Shown here one piece after another: positions 1-7,544 of a stretch of 64,000 bases of DNA (positions within the stretch are counted from its first letter, which is position 1; every line of letters begins with the position of its first letter). A program made the translations under genes and the position numbers. The notes below the pieces were generated by a model that worked only from the letters and a program-made list of their open reading frames with translations, ran no database searches and had not been told where the DNA came from. The stretch is from JAPULR01 sp965238215 (lineage in GTDB: Bacteria; Chloroflexota; Dehalococcoidia; Lucifugimonadales; GCA-2712585): assembly GCA_965238215.1 (NCBI GenBank), contig OZ250180.1, forward strand, positions 1,426,001 through 1,490,000. Direction: 5' to 3'.

Positions 1-29
1 TGCTTCCTCCATAGAGGTGCGTTCTGCCC

Positions 30-572
30 ATGACTGGTAAGACCGCCCGGATTCGCCTTTCCCCTGCTAGCCAATTCCTTGGCCTCGCCGTCGCCCTCAT
101 CACGGTCGCCATCCTGGCCGGCTGCGAAAGCGCCCCCACCCTGGAATCGTGCGACGACGTGGCCCAGGCCACCACCCGGGGAGGCGCGGAATCGTCGACG
201 GCGGGCCGGGGCACTTTGGTGCAGCGAGTCATCGACGGTGATACCGTGGTCCTGGCCGACGGCGCGAGGGTGAGATATATCGGCATGGATACGCCGGAGC
301 GTGGGGAGCCGTTCTTCGACGAGGCCACCGAGTACAACCGCGGGCTGGTGGTGGGCAGGCGTATTCAACTGATAAAAGATGAGTCGGAAGCAGACCGGTT
401 CGGGCGGCTGCTCCGGTACGTCTTCGCAGGTGATATACTGGTCAACGGGGAACTGGTGCGGGAGGGGATGGCCGAGGCCAAGAGGTACCAGCCGGACGTC
501 AAGTTTGCCGAATGCTTCGACGCTCTGATGCAGGAAGCGGAGCGAGACCAGCGGGGCCTGTGGGCACCATAG
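30..572 (+). CDS. Thermonuclease-family (SNase-like) secreted lipoprotein
   Basis: Predicted calcium-dependent endonuclease of the staphylococcal nuclease family, 180 aa, acting outside the membrane. An N-terminal hydrophobic signal ends in a lipobox L-A-G-C at residues 29-32, so the mature protein should be lipid-anchored. The SNase fold follows from about residue 62. The family's active-site set is visible: D71 (GDTVVL), R82, D87-T88 and E90 (YIGMDTPE), and R126 (DRFGRL). This suggests an active enzyme. Likely roles, from the family, are nutrient DNA/RNA scavenging or extracellular DNA turnover. It is monocistronic as far as the window shows; its promoter lies at or before the window edge. 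Confidence 0.9.
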   Translation: MTGKTARIRLSPASQFLGLAVALITVAILAGCESAPTLESCDDVAQATTRGGAESSTAGRGTLVQRVIDGDTVVLADGARVRYIGMDTPERGEPFFDEATEYNRGLVVGRRIQLIKDESEADRFGRLLRYVFAGDILVNGELVREGMAEAKRYQPDVKFAECFDALMQEAERDQRGLWAP

Positions 573-615
573 GGGGCCTTGGCGAATGGGCGGATTATAC
601 CAAAGCCATCTGGTT

Positions 616-1539
616 CTAAAAGTCGAGGGCAATCAAGCGAGGGCCGAATACCTTCTTGAATGCCAGAAGTCTTTCGACCATCCACTCTCGAATTTCTTCA
701 AGGGTCTCGTCGTCATCAATGCTGCCAGGCCGCACAGCGTCTATCCTGCTTGCTTTACTATTGTCTAGACGGTTCCATTCAAGGTCCTCGTTCAACTCCG
801 ATTCGATGGCCTCCTTTTCTGTCACAAGTCGATCAAAGACGCTCTTATTGATGTCTCTATCGGCATTTTCCATAGAAAGTGTAACTCCGGCCCTACCTTG
901 CCTTTTGAAATTTGCACTGTATGCTATACTTCCACGGCCTGAAGCGAAATTACACCAACTCTGAGGCTGTCCTTTGCGAGCCGTGGTGAATTTCTCGTCT
1001 TCCCTAAGGCGATCAATCAAAACCTGGAAGAAACTGCGGTATCGTTCCATCCTTTCGGAAATGCCTCTCGATCGATCACGCCACTCATTGGGAGAGGCAG
1101 CGAGTTTGAAATTGACTGCAGGACGGGAGTTGTCGATTCTTAGCAGTTCTATAATCACTCCAAAGAAGTGCCTATCTTCACCTTTGCGTTGATTGAGCCA
1201 ATCAAGGGCCTGCCGATGTTCCTCTCTGAATTCCCTTGCCAACCAGACTACTACACCAGCATCGTAGCCGGATGCATACGTGAGAAGCTTGCCCAAGTGG
1301 TCATGGTCAGTAGTTCCCAACTGGCTCTCAACAATTACCGTCCGGTTGCTTCCCAGGTCGTGAGCTAGGATATCCAGGGAAAATTTTCCAACGGGCGCTT
1401 CCTGTCCCCGCACCTCTAACTCCAATCCAAGGGCTTCGCCAAGGCTGGAAATGTTGCTAGCTAGCCACGGGGTAAAGTCAGACGCCTCATGGGGCCACAT
1501 CGCTTTCAGATCGACTTGTTGAATGGTTCCTAACTCCAC
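616..1539 (-). CDS. DUF4268 domain protein with PD-(D/E)XK-like N-terminal half
   Basis: About 307 aa. The N-terminal half carries SLDILAHD followed by VIVESQLG and HLGKLLTYASG, the pattern of a PD-(D/E)XK nuclease-like fold, although the lysine is replaced by glutamine (E-S-Q). The C-terminal half matches the DUF4268 style. Such proteins occur near restriction and phage-defence genes; the substrate is unknown. I chose a GTG start at 1539 because GGAGGG lies 6 bases upstream; a TTG at 1575 gives a 12-residue longer form with no visible ribosome site. It is encoded alone, convergent with the nuclease gene to its left and divergent from fabI. Confidence 0.72.
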   Translation of the reverse strand: MELGTIQQVDLKAMWPHEASDFTPWLASNISSLGEALGLELEVRGQEAPVGKFSLDILAHDLGSNRTVIVESQLGTTDHDHLGKLLTYASGYDAGVVVWLAREFREEHRQALDWLNQRKGEDRHFFGVIIELLRIDNSRPAVNFKLAASPNEWRDRSRGISERMERYRSFFQVLIDRLREDEKFTTARKGQPQSWCNFASGRGSIAYSANFKRQGRAGVTLSMENADRDINKSVFDRLVTEKEAIESELNEDLEWNRLDNSKASRIDAVRPGSIDDDETLEEIREWMVERLLAFKKVFGPRLIALDF

Positions 1540-1707
1540 GATAATCCCTCCAATATCGCCACGTGTGCAGACCAAGATCTATCGGTCGCCATTCGTTCCG
1601 GCGATTGTATCAGAAAGCATTAACCGGCTACTGTCGCCTCCGTCGCCGCTTCCCCAGGTGGTATACTGGCAACCGCAATTCGTTCATCCCTCCGTTAGGA
1701 GAAGACG

Positions 1708-2481
1708 TTGTATTCCATTGACCTATCGGACAAGAAGGCGCTGGTTTTTGGCGTCGCCAACCAGAAGAGCATTGCCTGGGCCATCTGCCAGTCGCTCCAC
1801 CAGGCGGGCGTCCGGCTGGGCGTCGTCTACCAGAATGAACGACTTCGCAGCCGGGCGGAGAGGCTGACCAAGGACATGGAAGGAACCCTGCTGCTCCAGT
1901 GCGACGTCACGTCGGAAGAGGAAATCGAGGATGTGTTTCGAAGGGCGGGAGAAGAGTTCGGGAGCATCGACTATCTCGTCCATAGCATCGCCTTTGCCCA
2001 CCGCGAAGACCTGGGCGGCGACTTTTCCAGTCTGAGCCGCAAAGGGTTTCAGGACGCCCTGGAGATAAGCGCCTATTCGCTGATTCCGTTGGTGCGCCAC
2101 GCCGCCGGGCTGATGCCGGAGGGCGGCAGCGTGGTTGCCATGACCTTCAACGGCTCGGAGCGGGTATATCCCGGCTACAACGTCATGGGCGTCGCCAAGG
2201 CGGCCCTGGAAAACGAGGTGCGGCAGTTGGCGGCGGAATACGGCCCGCGAAACATCCGCGTCAACGCCATTTCCGCCGGCCCGCTGGAGACCCTGGCCGC
2301 CCGGGGAATTCAGGGGTTCCCGGATATGCGCCGCATTCACGCCCAGAAAGCGCCCCTTCAGCGGAACATCACCCACCGGGAGGTGGGGGACACGGCCCTC
2401 TACCTATGCAGCAACCTCTCCAGCGGCGTCACCGGCGCCGTCATCCCCGTCGACGCCGGTTATCACGTAATGGCGGTCTAG
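1708..2481 (+). CDS. fabI: Enoyl-[acyl-carrier-protein] reductase (NADH), FabI type
   Basis: Catalyses the last reduction step of fatty-acid elongation, trans-2-enoyl-ACP to acyl-ACP. It is 257 aa, normal for FabI. The cofactor-binding segment GVANQKSIAW is at 15-24, the catalytic Y157-x6-K164 (YNVMGVAK) is the FabI spacing, and the C-terminal region ends in TGAVIPVDAGYHVM. The start is a TTG at 1708 with TAGGAGAAG just upstream; no ATG in a sensible position exists. The gene is followed 84 bases later by a HIT-protein gene on the same strand. Assignment is secure from motifs and length. Confidence 0.93.
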   Translation: MYSIDLSDKKALVFGVANQKSIAWAICQSLHQAGVRLGVVYQNERLRSRAERLTKDMEGTLLLQCDVTSEEEIEDVFRRAGEEFGSIDYLVHSIAFAHREDLGGDFSSLSRKGFQDALEISAYSLIPLVRHAAGLMPEGGSVVAMTFNGSERVYPGYNVMGVAKAALENEVRQLAAEYGPRNIRVNAISAGPLETLAARGIQGFPDMRRIHAQKAPLQRNITHREVGDTALYLCSNLSSGVTGAVIPVDAGYHVMAV

Positions 2482-2565
2482 TCGGGGCGGACTCGCCTTG
2501 CTCAACAAAACCGTTTCGACGAGGGCACCCATAGGCGTATCATAGGGAAAAATAAGGAGGATGCC

Positions 2566-2913
2566 ATGAGCGGCAACGATTGCATATTCTGCGGGATGTC
2601 GAGCGGCGCGGTGGAGACGGACTTTCTCTATCTGGACCAGCAGATAATGGTGATTCGAGACATCCGGCCCAAGGCGCCAACCCACCTTCTGATAATCCCG
2701 CGGCGGCACGTGAAGGGGCTGACCTACGCCGCAGGGCGCACCTCCGCCACCCTGGGGCAGATGTTTGTCATTGCCGAGGAAATGGCCCGTCGGGAGGGCG
2801 TGACCGTCAGCGGGTACCGGCTGGTAGTCAACCAGGGTCCGCATTCCGGCCAGGAGTTGGAGCACGTCCACATGCACCTGCTGGGCGGCAAGTCCATGTC
2901 CGCCATGGGCTAG
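2566..2913 (+). CDS. HIT family nucleotide hydrolase/transferase (histidine triad)
   Basis: 115 aa, the usual size of the HIT/Hint family, which hydrolyses nucleoside phosphoramidates or AMP esters. A CxxC pair (CIFC, residues 6-9) and the catalytic histidine triad H100-V-H102-M-H104 are visible, with the upstream conserved segment KAPTHLLIIPRRH at 36-48. A strong AAGGAGG lies 8 bases before the ATG. The YqeK-like HD gene starts 13 bases after its stop, so the two probably form an operon handling nucleotide by-products. Confidence 0.92.
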   Translation: MSGNDCIFCGMSSGAVETDFLYLDQQIMVIRDIRPKAPTHLLIIPRRHVKGLTYAAGRTSATLGQMFVIAEEMARREGVTVSGYRLVVNQGPHSGQELEHVHMHLLGGKSMSAMG

Positions 2914-2925
2914 AGGAGGCCCGTG

Positions 2926-3516
2926 ATGAGCAGCTCCATTCATCAGGTTGTGCAGGACTGGGTGGGAACCCTCCCCCGGGGCTTGGCGAGTCATATCGGA
3001 CGGGTGGAAACCCTTGCTGGGGAGTTCGCACAGGCCCATAGGCTGGAGCCGGAGCGGGTGCGGCTGTGCGCCCAGGCCCACGACCTCTGCCGGTGGATGC
3101 GCGGAGAAGATCTCCTCGCCAAGGCCAAAGAGCTTGGCATTCCGGTGCACGTGGTGGAGGAGAAGAACCCCATCCTTCTCCACGGACAGGTGGCGGCCGA
3201 ACTTCTGCGGTTGAAGGGCTTGGACGACCAGGTGGTGTACGACGGAGTGTACCACCACAGCACCGCATATCCCGGGCTGCATCCGGTAGCCAAGGCGGTG
3301 TTTCTGGCCGACAAACTGGAACCCAACAAGGCGGGACGGTACGCCTATTCGTCCGAAGCGTTGAAGGCCCGCGCCTTGCGGAGCCTCGACGAAGCGCTGC
3401 TGGAGTTTCTAAGCCGCGAGATCGGCGCGTCCTTGGCGCGGGGGCAGATGGTCCATCCCTCGGCCCTGGAGGCCCGCAATGAGCTTCTGGCCCAAGGCCT
3501 CAAGTTCACCCTCTAG
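2926..3516 (+). CDS. yqeK: YqeK-like HD-domain hydrolase (bis(5'-nucleosyl)-tetraphosphatase, symmetrical type)
   Basis: HD-superfamily metallohydrolase of about 196 aa. Visible metal ligands are the early His (LASHIGRVETLA), the HD doublet in CAQAHDLCRWM, HGQVAAE, HH in YDGVYHHST and the D of FLADKLEPNK; this ordered set is diagnostic of the YqeK branch. Family members cleave diadenosine tetraphosphate (Ap4A). I prefer ATG 2926 over GTG 2923 because AGAGGAGG is then 6 bases away. It is in an operon with the upstream HIT gene, consistent with shared dinucleotide metabolism. Confidence 0.85.
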   Translation: MSSSIHQVVQDWVGTLPRGLASHIGRVETLAGEFAQAHRLEPERVRLCAQAHDLCRWMRGEDLLAKAKELGIPVHVVEEKNPILLHGQVAAELLRLKGLDDQVVYDGVYHHSTAYPGLHPVAKAVFLADKLEPNKAGRYAYSSEALKARALRSLDEALLEFLSREIGASLARGQMVHPSALEARNELLAQGLKFTL

Positions 3517-3676
3517 GGGGCGGGTAGCTCGTTCTTGCGGGCCTGTGGGCGTTAGGGTGCCCAGACCTGGAAGTTACCAAAATCCACATTATGGGCGCTA
3601 TTGTTGTAGAAGCCGGCGATAACCAGTGTTGATAATCTCCTACCTTTAACGACGTGATGCACATAGCTCCTTAAAC

Positions 3677-6244
3677 TCACTCGGGGCAGTTCTCAGCCCT
3701 TGCAACGTCCACGGAGAGTCCAGGCCTCTCAGTAAGACAACTGACTAGACCTTCATTGAAACTGGCGTTGATCTCTTGCAAGTTAGGCAGTTCCCACAAG
3801 GATTCAGGCATGATTCCAGTCAGAGCATTGAAACTTACGTCCAACAATGTCAAGCTCATCAAGTTGCCCAGCTCGTCAGGCACGCTGCCGCTTAGATCAT
3901 TGCTGCTCAGATCTAACTCCTGCAGATTCACGAGATTGCCCAGCTCTTCAGGTATGCTGCCACTCAAATTATTGCTGCTCAGGTCTAAGTCCCGCAGATT
4001 TATGAGGTTACCCAATTCCGGCGGTATCCTGCTAATCCGGGTGTAAGATATGCTCAATTCCTCCAAGTTGAGCAGTTCCCCCAACCCGGCAAGTGTCTCA
4101 TCATCTAAATCGTTTTGTGACAAACGCAACGTCTTCAACTCCACCAAGTTTCCAAAATCGGTTGATCTGATACCCTGTAAGATATTCCCACGAAGATCAA
4201 GGTGATGCAAACCTTCTTGCTCACTCAAGGTGTTGGGAATGGTCCCTCTCAGGCGGTAGAATAGGAGACGCAATTCCCTTACCCGGACCGGGGAGCCGCC
4301 AATTCGAACCCCCTCCCAATGTTCTATGGACAGATGTGATCCCCAATTCAGTAGGTCTCCGCCATCCATAGCGTCCTTGAAATCCAGTAAGACTTCACAG
4401 TCCCGGACCAAGCCCGAGTTGATGTCGGGTTCCGGGACGGCGACTCCTTCTCGGCACTGTTCCTCCACCGTCCTCGTGTCCGGATTGACAGCTATCAGTT
4501 TCCTCGACGGCGCATAATCGCGTTCTGTCTCCCAACGCACCAGGGTGCGTGGATTACTTCCATCTCGCGCAATGGACACTATGCTGCCATCTCCATACGG
4601 TTGCGGTGAGTACCGAACGCCCCACTCATATGTAAACACATTTGTACGACTGTCAAAGAGTAACACCGCTATTCTCGAACCGTCGGGGGACCATGCAGCG
4701 TCCACAGCCTTCTCCGAAGTCATAAGACCCTGGTTATCCAGAATTCTTCGCAGACCAGACCCGTCCCATCTAACCGTGTAGACAACCTCCAGCTCTCTGC
4801 CCACGAGCAGCAGTTCTCTGCCAGTGGGAGACCAGGACACTCTATAGCTCACATTTGGCGTGATCATCCGCCGTTCCGTCCCGTCATGTCCCACTGCGTA
4901 GATACCGGCCTCTTCTCCGAAACTAGCCGCCACAGCTATCTCCGAGCCGTCGGGAGACCAGAACGGCAGCCCCAGGACCTCTCCTATCCTCACCAACTCC
5001 GTGCCGTCCGCCTTGACTGTATAGAGAATCCAGTCCGGCGTATACTTGGCTGCACGCGTGTCACCATCAAATTCATACGCAATGAAGGCGATCCGGTCAG
5101 CATCCGGTGCCCACATTGGGGCAAAGTAAGCAACGGTTTTTATCTCAGGGGTAATGAGCCGCTTGTCTGATCCATCGGCCCCAATGGTATAGAGGTGCCC
5201 ACCGGTCCAAGCAAAGTAGTCCCACGGGCTTGCCACGTAGGCAATACGCTTGCCATCGGGTGACCAAGATGGGGTTCCGTCCAGGGTGATGTTGTTGGTC
5301 AGCCGTCTGGTTCCCGACCCATCGATATTCGTTACGGCTATCTCGTAGTGTCTCCTATATCGGATATGTAGCCCACTGGTCATCTCATTCTCATTTTGCT
5401 TCTCCCACCACTCCAAAGACTCCGGGGGGTCTGTAAGAAAGCGGCAGGAGTTGTAGACGATCCGTGAGTCAACAGACGACACATCCGCGTGGAATCCATA
5501 GTGGAATCCATGCTCATCTATATAATCACCTGGATTTGCGTCTACAACTGTCCACGCGCGGGATCCCTCTGAGTCAACGGCACTTACGGCGGTTCCAAAG
5601 CTGAAGATAATTTGGGAACCGTCAGGACTCCACTCCAAGAAGAAATCCTGGTAATGGGCCTGTAGTGGATAGTCGAAAAAAATCCCCACCGGACCACATG
5701 CATAGCTTCCTTCCCAAAAAATATCAGGTTGAATAGTAACGCCTGTCCTCCATGCGTCTAGTTCGTCATAAACAGGCCCTTGGTTCGCTACAATAGACGG
5801 CATGTCTGTTGTCACAGATGTTGGCGTGGGGGTTGGGGTTGGATGCGGAACGGGGATGGCTGTAGGTGTTGGCTGAAGCGTGGGTGTGGGAATGGCGGTC
5901 GGAGTCGGCGGAGCAGTTGGCCTGGATATAGGCATCGACGTTGGAGAAGGAACGGGACTGGGTTTACGTGTGACAGTCGGTGTGAGAATTGGCATAGGTG
6001 CAGGTGTTGGCGTTGGTGAGGATGTCGGAAGAGGGGTCAGTGTCGAGGTGGGCGATGGAGTCGGCATCGGTGCAGACGGGACTGGGGTCCGGACATCCGT
6101 AGGCTGAGGAAGGGGTGTGGGGATTGGCGGTATTGGAGTTGAAGCTGTCGGCGCTGAGGTGGGGGCACTCACGCCACCGCAAGAAACTGCGATAAAGGCG
6201 GTGAAGAGGAAACAATGGAGAAGAAATATCTTTGGTGGTCGCAT
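3677..6244 (-). CDS. Large surface lipoprotein: Pro/Thr-rich linker, TolB-like beta-propeller, leucine-rich repeats
   Basis: 855 aa, predicted cell-surface protein. A signal peptide ends in A-V-S-C (residues 19-22), suggesting lipidation. Residues about 25-145 are a low-complexity Pro/Thr/Ser stalk with repeated P-T-P units. Residues about 170-590 hold at least six propeller blades of the WSPDGxxIA type (SPDGSQIIF, SPDGKRIAY, APDADRIAF, SPDGSEIAV, SPTGRELLL, SPDGSRIAV). Residues about 640-840 carry five or more leucine-rich repeats close to the LxGxIPxELGNLxxLxxLDLSSN form more familiar from plant and scattered bacterial LRR proteins. No enzymatic motif is seen; a ligand-binding or adhesion role is inferred. 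The gene lies alone, and its start overlaps nothing on the + strand that I accept as coding. Confidence 0.85.
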   Translation of the reverse strand: MRPPKIFLLHCFLFTAFIAVSCGGVSAPTSAPTASTPIPPIPTPLPQPTDVRTPVPSAPMPTPSPTSTLTPLPTSSPTPTPAPMPILTPTVTRKPSPVPSPTSMPISRPTAPPTPTAIPTPTLQPTPTAIPVPHPTPTPTPTSVTTDMPSIVANQGPVYDELDAWRTGVTIQPDIFWEGSYACGPVGIFFDYPLQAHYQDFFLEWSPDGSQIIFSFGTAVSAVDSEGSRAWTVVDANPGDYIDEHGFHYGFHADVSSVDSRIVYNSCRFLTDPPESLEWWEKQNENEMTSGLHIRYRRHYEIAVTNIDGSGTRRLTNNITLDGTPSWSPDGKRIAYVASPWDYFAWTGGHLYTIGADGSDKRLITPEIKTVAYFAPMWAPDADRIAFIAYEFDGDTRAAKYTPDWILYTVKADGTELVRIGEVLGLPFWSPDGSEIAVAASFGEEAGIYAVGHDGTERRMITPNVSYRVSWSPTGRELLLVGRELEVVYTVRWDGSGLRRILDNQGLMTSEKAVDAAWSPDGSRIAVLLFDSRTNVFTYEWGVRYSPQPYGDGSIVSIARDGSNPRTLVRWETERDYAPSRKLIAVNPDTRTVEEQCREGVAVPEPDINSGLVRDCEVLLDFKDAMDGGDLLNWGSHLSIEHWEGVRIGGSPVRVRELRLLFYRLRGTIPNTLSEQEGLHHLDLRGNILQGIRSTDFGNLVELKTLRLSQNDLDDETLAGLGELLNLEELSISYTRISRIPPELGNLINLRDLDLSSNNLSGSIPEELGNLVNLQELDLSSNDLSGSVPDELGNLMSLTLLDVSFNALTGIMPESLWELPNLQEINASFNEGLVSCLTERPGLSVDVARAENCPE

Positions 6245-6388
6245 GGGTGTTCGTTAGGTACGGATTGCTATTGTATCAAAGTATTTGGAGCAGAAACAGA
6301 ATTCCCGCATTGCGTTACGTCTCACCGTGATTGCCCTGTTCAAAACTGGATGGCGGCCTCCCAACGCAACATTTATGCCTCGTCATCC

Positions 6389-6417
6389 TTGACAAATACA
6401 TACGTGCGTTCTATTCT
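6389..6417 (+). promoter_or_regulatory. Promoter-like element P1 in front of phage block A
   Basis: TTGACA (6389-6394), a 17-base spacer and TATTCT (6412-6417). The spacer contains ACGTGCGTTCTAT (6402-6414), identical over 13 bases to the element before block B (11618-11630) and sharing ACGT and TTCTA with the element before block C. It lies 14 bases upstream of the ATG at 6431. ATAC-GTGC-GTTC resembles, imperfectly (6 of 8), the Gram-positive SOS box GAAC-N4-GTTC. Confidence 0.6.
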
Positions 6418-6430
6418 AGGTGCATCTCAA

Positions 6431-6781
6431 ATGACAGGTGGCGGCCAATGGAGGCAATTCTTGAACTTCGGATGGGAGACGGCCCTGGTCTTTCAGAGCT
6501 GCGTTACCGCTCTAGCCAGCGGCGTCAACGCCCTGCGATTTATCGCATATCCCGTCCACAGCGGACGGCGCCATCGTCGGTTAGGCGCGTACACCCTTCT
6601 GGTCGTCAGCCTGGCCTTCCTGGTGCAGAGCCTCTACCTGGGCTTGCTGCCCTGGCTGACGGACTTGGAGGGCGAAATTCTGTCCGGCCCCAGGCTCCGG
6701 TTCATAGTCGGAGCGCTGCCCATGATAGCGTCCGTCCTTGTGCTGAGCTTCATGCTGCGCCGCTGGAGAAGGAGGAGATAG
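6431..6781 (+). CDS. Small membrane protein, first gene of phage block A (holin-like candidate)
   Basis: About 116 aa from ATG 6431, with two clear hydrophobic segments (YTLLVVSLAFLVQSLYLGLL and VGALPMIASVLVLSF) and an Arg-rich tail, giving an inner-membrane protein with a positively charged end. The reading frame extends upstream to 6215, but that part runs through the promoter-like element and has no phage character, so it was excluded. It is first in a tightly packed series leading to the large terminase. Size and topology would fit a holin or other small phage membrane protein, but no family motif is recognised. Confidence 0.55.
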   Translation: MTGGGQWRQFLNFGWETALVFQSCVTALASGVNALRFIAYPVHSGRRHRRLGAYTLLVVSLAFLVQSLYLGLLPWLTDLEGEILSGPRLRFIVGALPMIASVLVLSFMLRRWRRRR

Positions 6782-6785
6782 AACA

Positions 6786-6932
6786 ATGACCCTGGATCGG
6801 ATTGTTGAGCAAGAAGAATGGGAGCTGATGTCCCTATGCCTGCTATTGGGCATGTTCAGGTCCTCCCTGGCCATACCGGAGGACGCCTTGACGGAGCTGC
6901 TGGAAGTCCTGGAAGGCGAACTGGATGAGTAG
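6786..6932 (+). CDS. 48-residue acidic hypothetical protein of phage block A
   Basis: Short frame starting 4 bases after the previous stop and overlapping the next start (ATGAGTAG). Composition is acidic and leucine-rich, probably one or two helices (RIVEQEEWELMSL, then EDALTELLEVLEGELDE). The exact packing between neighbours is the main argument that it is real. Function unknown. Confidence 0.5.
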   Translation: MTLDRIVEQEEWELMSLCLLLGMFRSSLAIPEDALTELLEVLEGELDE

Positions 6933-7245
6933 CAAGGCTGCCGAGATTAGCGTCCGGGATTTCTATGCCGACGTGCTTTCGGAGGCCAGCCGCGCCCGGT
7001 TGGAGAAGGCAAGGGAGTTGGAGGGCATCGACGAAGAGATAGCCCTCCTCCGCATCAAGCTAAGAGAGATGATGGCCCAGAATCCCGATAAGACTCAGCT
7101 TATCTTCAAGGGCATGGACATGCTGATGAAGGCCGTCACAACCCAATACAAGCTTTCGCCAAAGTCCAAGAACGACCTTAACGACAGTATCGTTGGCGTC
7201 ATCAACGGCATCGGGCGGGAACTGTGGCCGGAGGGCGGGCCGTGA
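6925..7245 (+). CDS. Helical phage protein, candidate small terminase subunit
   Basis: 106 aa and mostly charged helix: a coiled-coil-like stretch at about 20-50 (SRARLEKARELEGIDEEIAL) then a second helical region to the end. It sits three genes before the large terminase, where small terminase subunits normally lie, and has their size. No helix-turn-helix is obvious, so TerS is an inference from position. The start overlaps the preceding stop by 8 bases and its stop overlaps the next GTG (GTGA), indicating translational coupling. Confidence 0.5.
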   Translation: MSSKAAEISVRDFYADVLSEASRARLEKARELEGIDEEIALLRIKLREMMAQNPDKTQLIFKGMDMLMKAVTTQYKLSPKSKNDLNDSIVGVINGIGRELWPEGGP

Positions 7246-7463
7246 GTCCCAAGAGTTTGGGTAAGGCCCTTCGCAGGCTTTCGGCCAGGATGGGCCGCCG
7301 CCAATGGCCGGAACCGCGGAATCTGCCGCCGGACGCCCTGCTGAACCTTCGCATGGAACTTCTGGAGAAGCAGTTGGATGAGGTGAAGGGCCGGGTAAAC
7401 GCCCTGATGCTGATTATTCTGGCCGCCGTGATTACCGACGTTGTAATGCGGGCGCTGACTTAG
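7242..7463 (+). CDS. Coiled-coil plus C-terminal transmembrane protein (XhlA-like candidate)
   Basis: About 73 aa from GTG 7242, which overlaps the previous stop in GTGA; a GTG at 7224 is a less likely alternative. A basic N-terminus is followed by a heptad-like helix (LRMELLEKQLDEVKGRVNAL) and one membrane segment (MLIILAAVITDVVMRAL) at the C-terminus. This architecture is that of XhlA-type phage proteins that assist holins. Similarity in sequence cannot be checked here, so the name is tentative. Confidence 0.5.
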   Translation: MSPKSLGKALRRLSARMGRRQWPEPRNLPPDALLNLRMELLEKQLDEVKGRVNALMLIILAAVITDVVMRALT

Positions 7464-7472
7464 GAGGCCGCC

Positions 7473-7532
7473 ATGGGAATTTATCAGCTTCAGGGCGTCT
7501 GCTGTCAACACGTGGTTCTGCGAGAAATCTGA
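7473..7532 (+). CDS. Possible 19-codon leader peptide ahead of the large terminase gene
   Basis: ATG at 7473 follows TAGGAGG with 4 bases between, and the frame closes at TGA 7530-7532, only 12 bases before the terminase ATG, which has its own AAAGGAGGG. The peptide begins MGI, as does the terminase, and has two adjacent cysteines. The strong ribosome site argues for translation; it may set terminase expression or be a relic of duplicated 5' sequence. Low confidence. Confidence 0.3.
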   Translation: MGIYQLQGVCCQHVVLREI

Positions 7533-7544
7533 AAGGAGGGCGCT

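Noticed and set aside
1..29. GTGCGTTCT at 17-25, identical to 9 bases of the phage-block motif
   Set aside because: No TTGnnA at the matching distance, no ACGT, and only 4 bases from the start codon; treated as chance.
6215..6430. Upstream extension of the first block A gene
   Set aside because: It crosses the promoter-like element and the start of the opposite-strand lipoprotein gene, with no phage-like composition.
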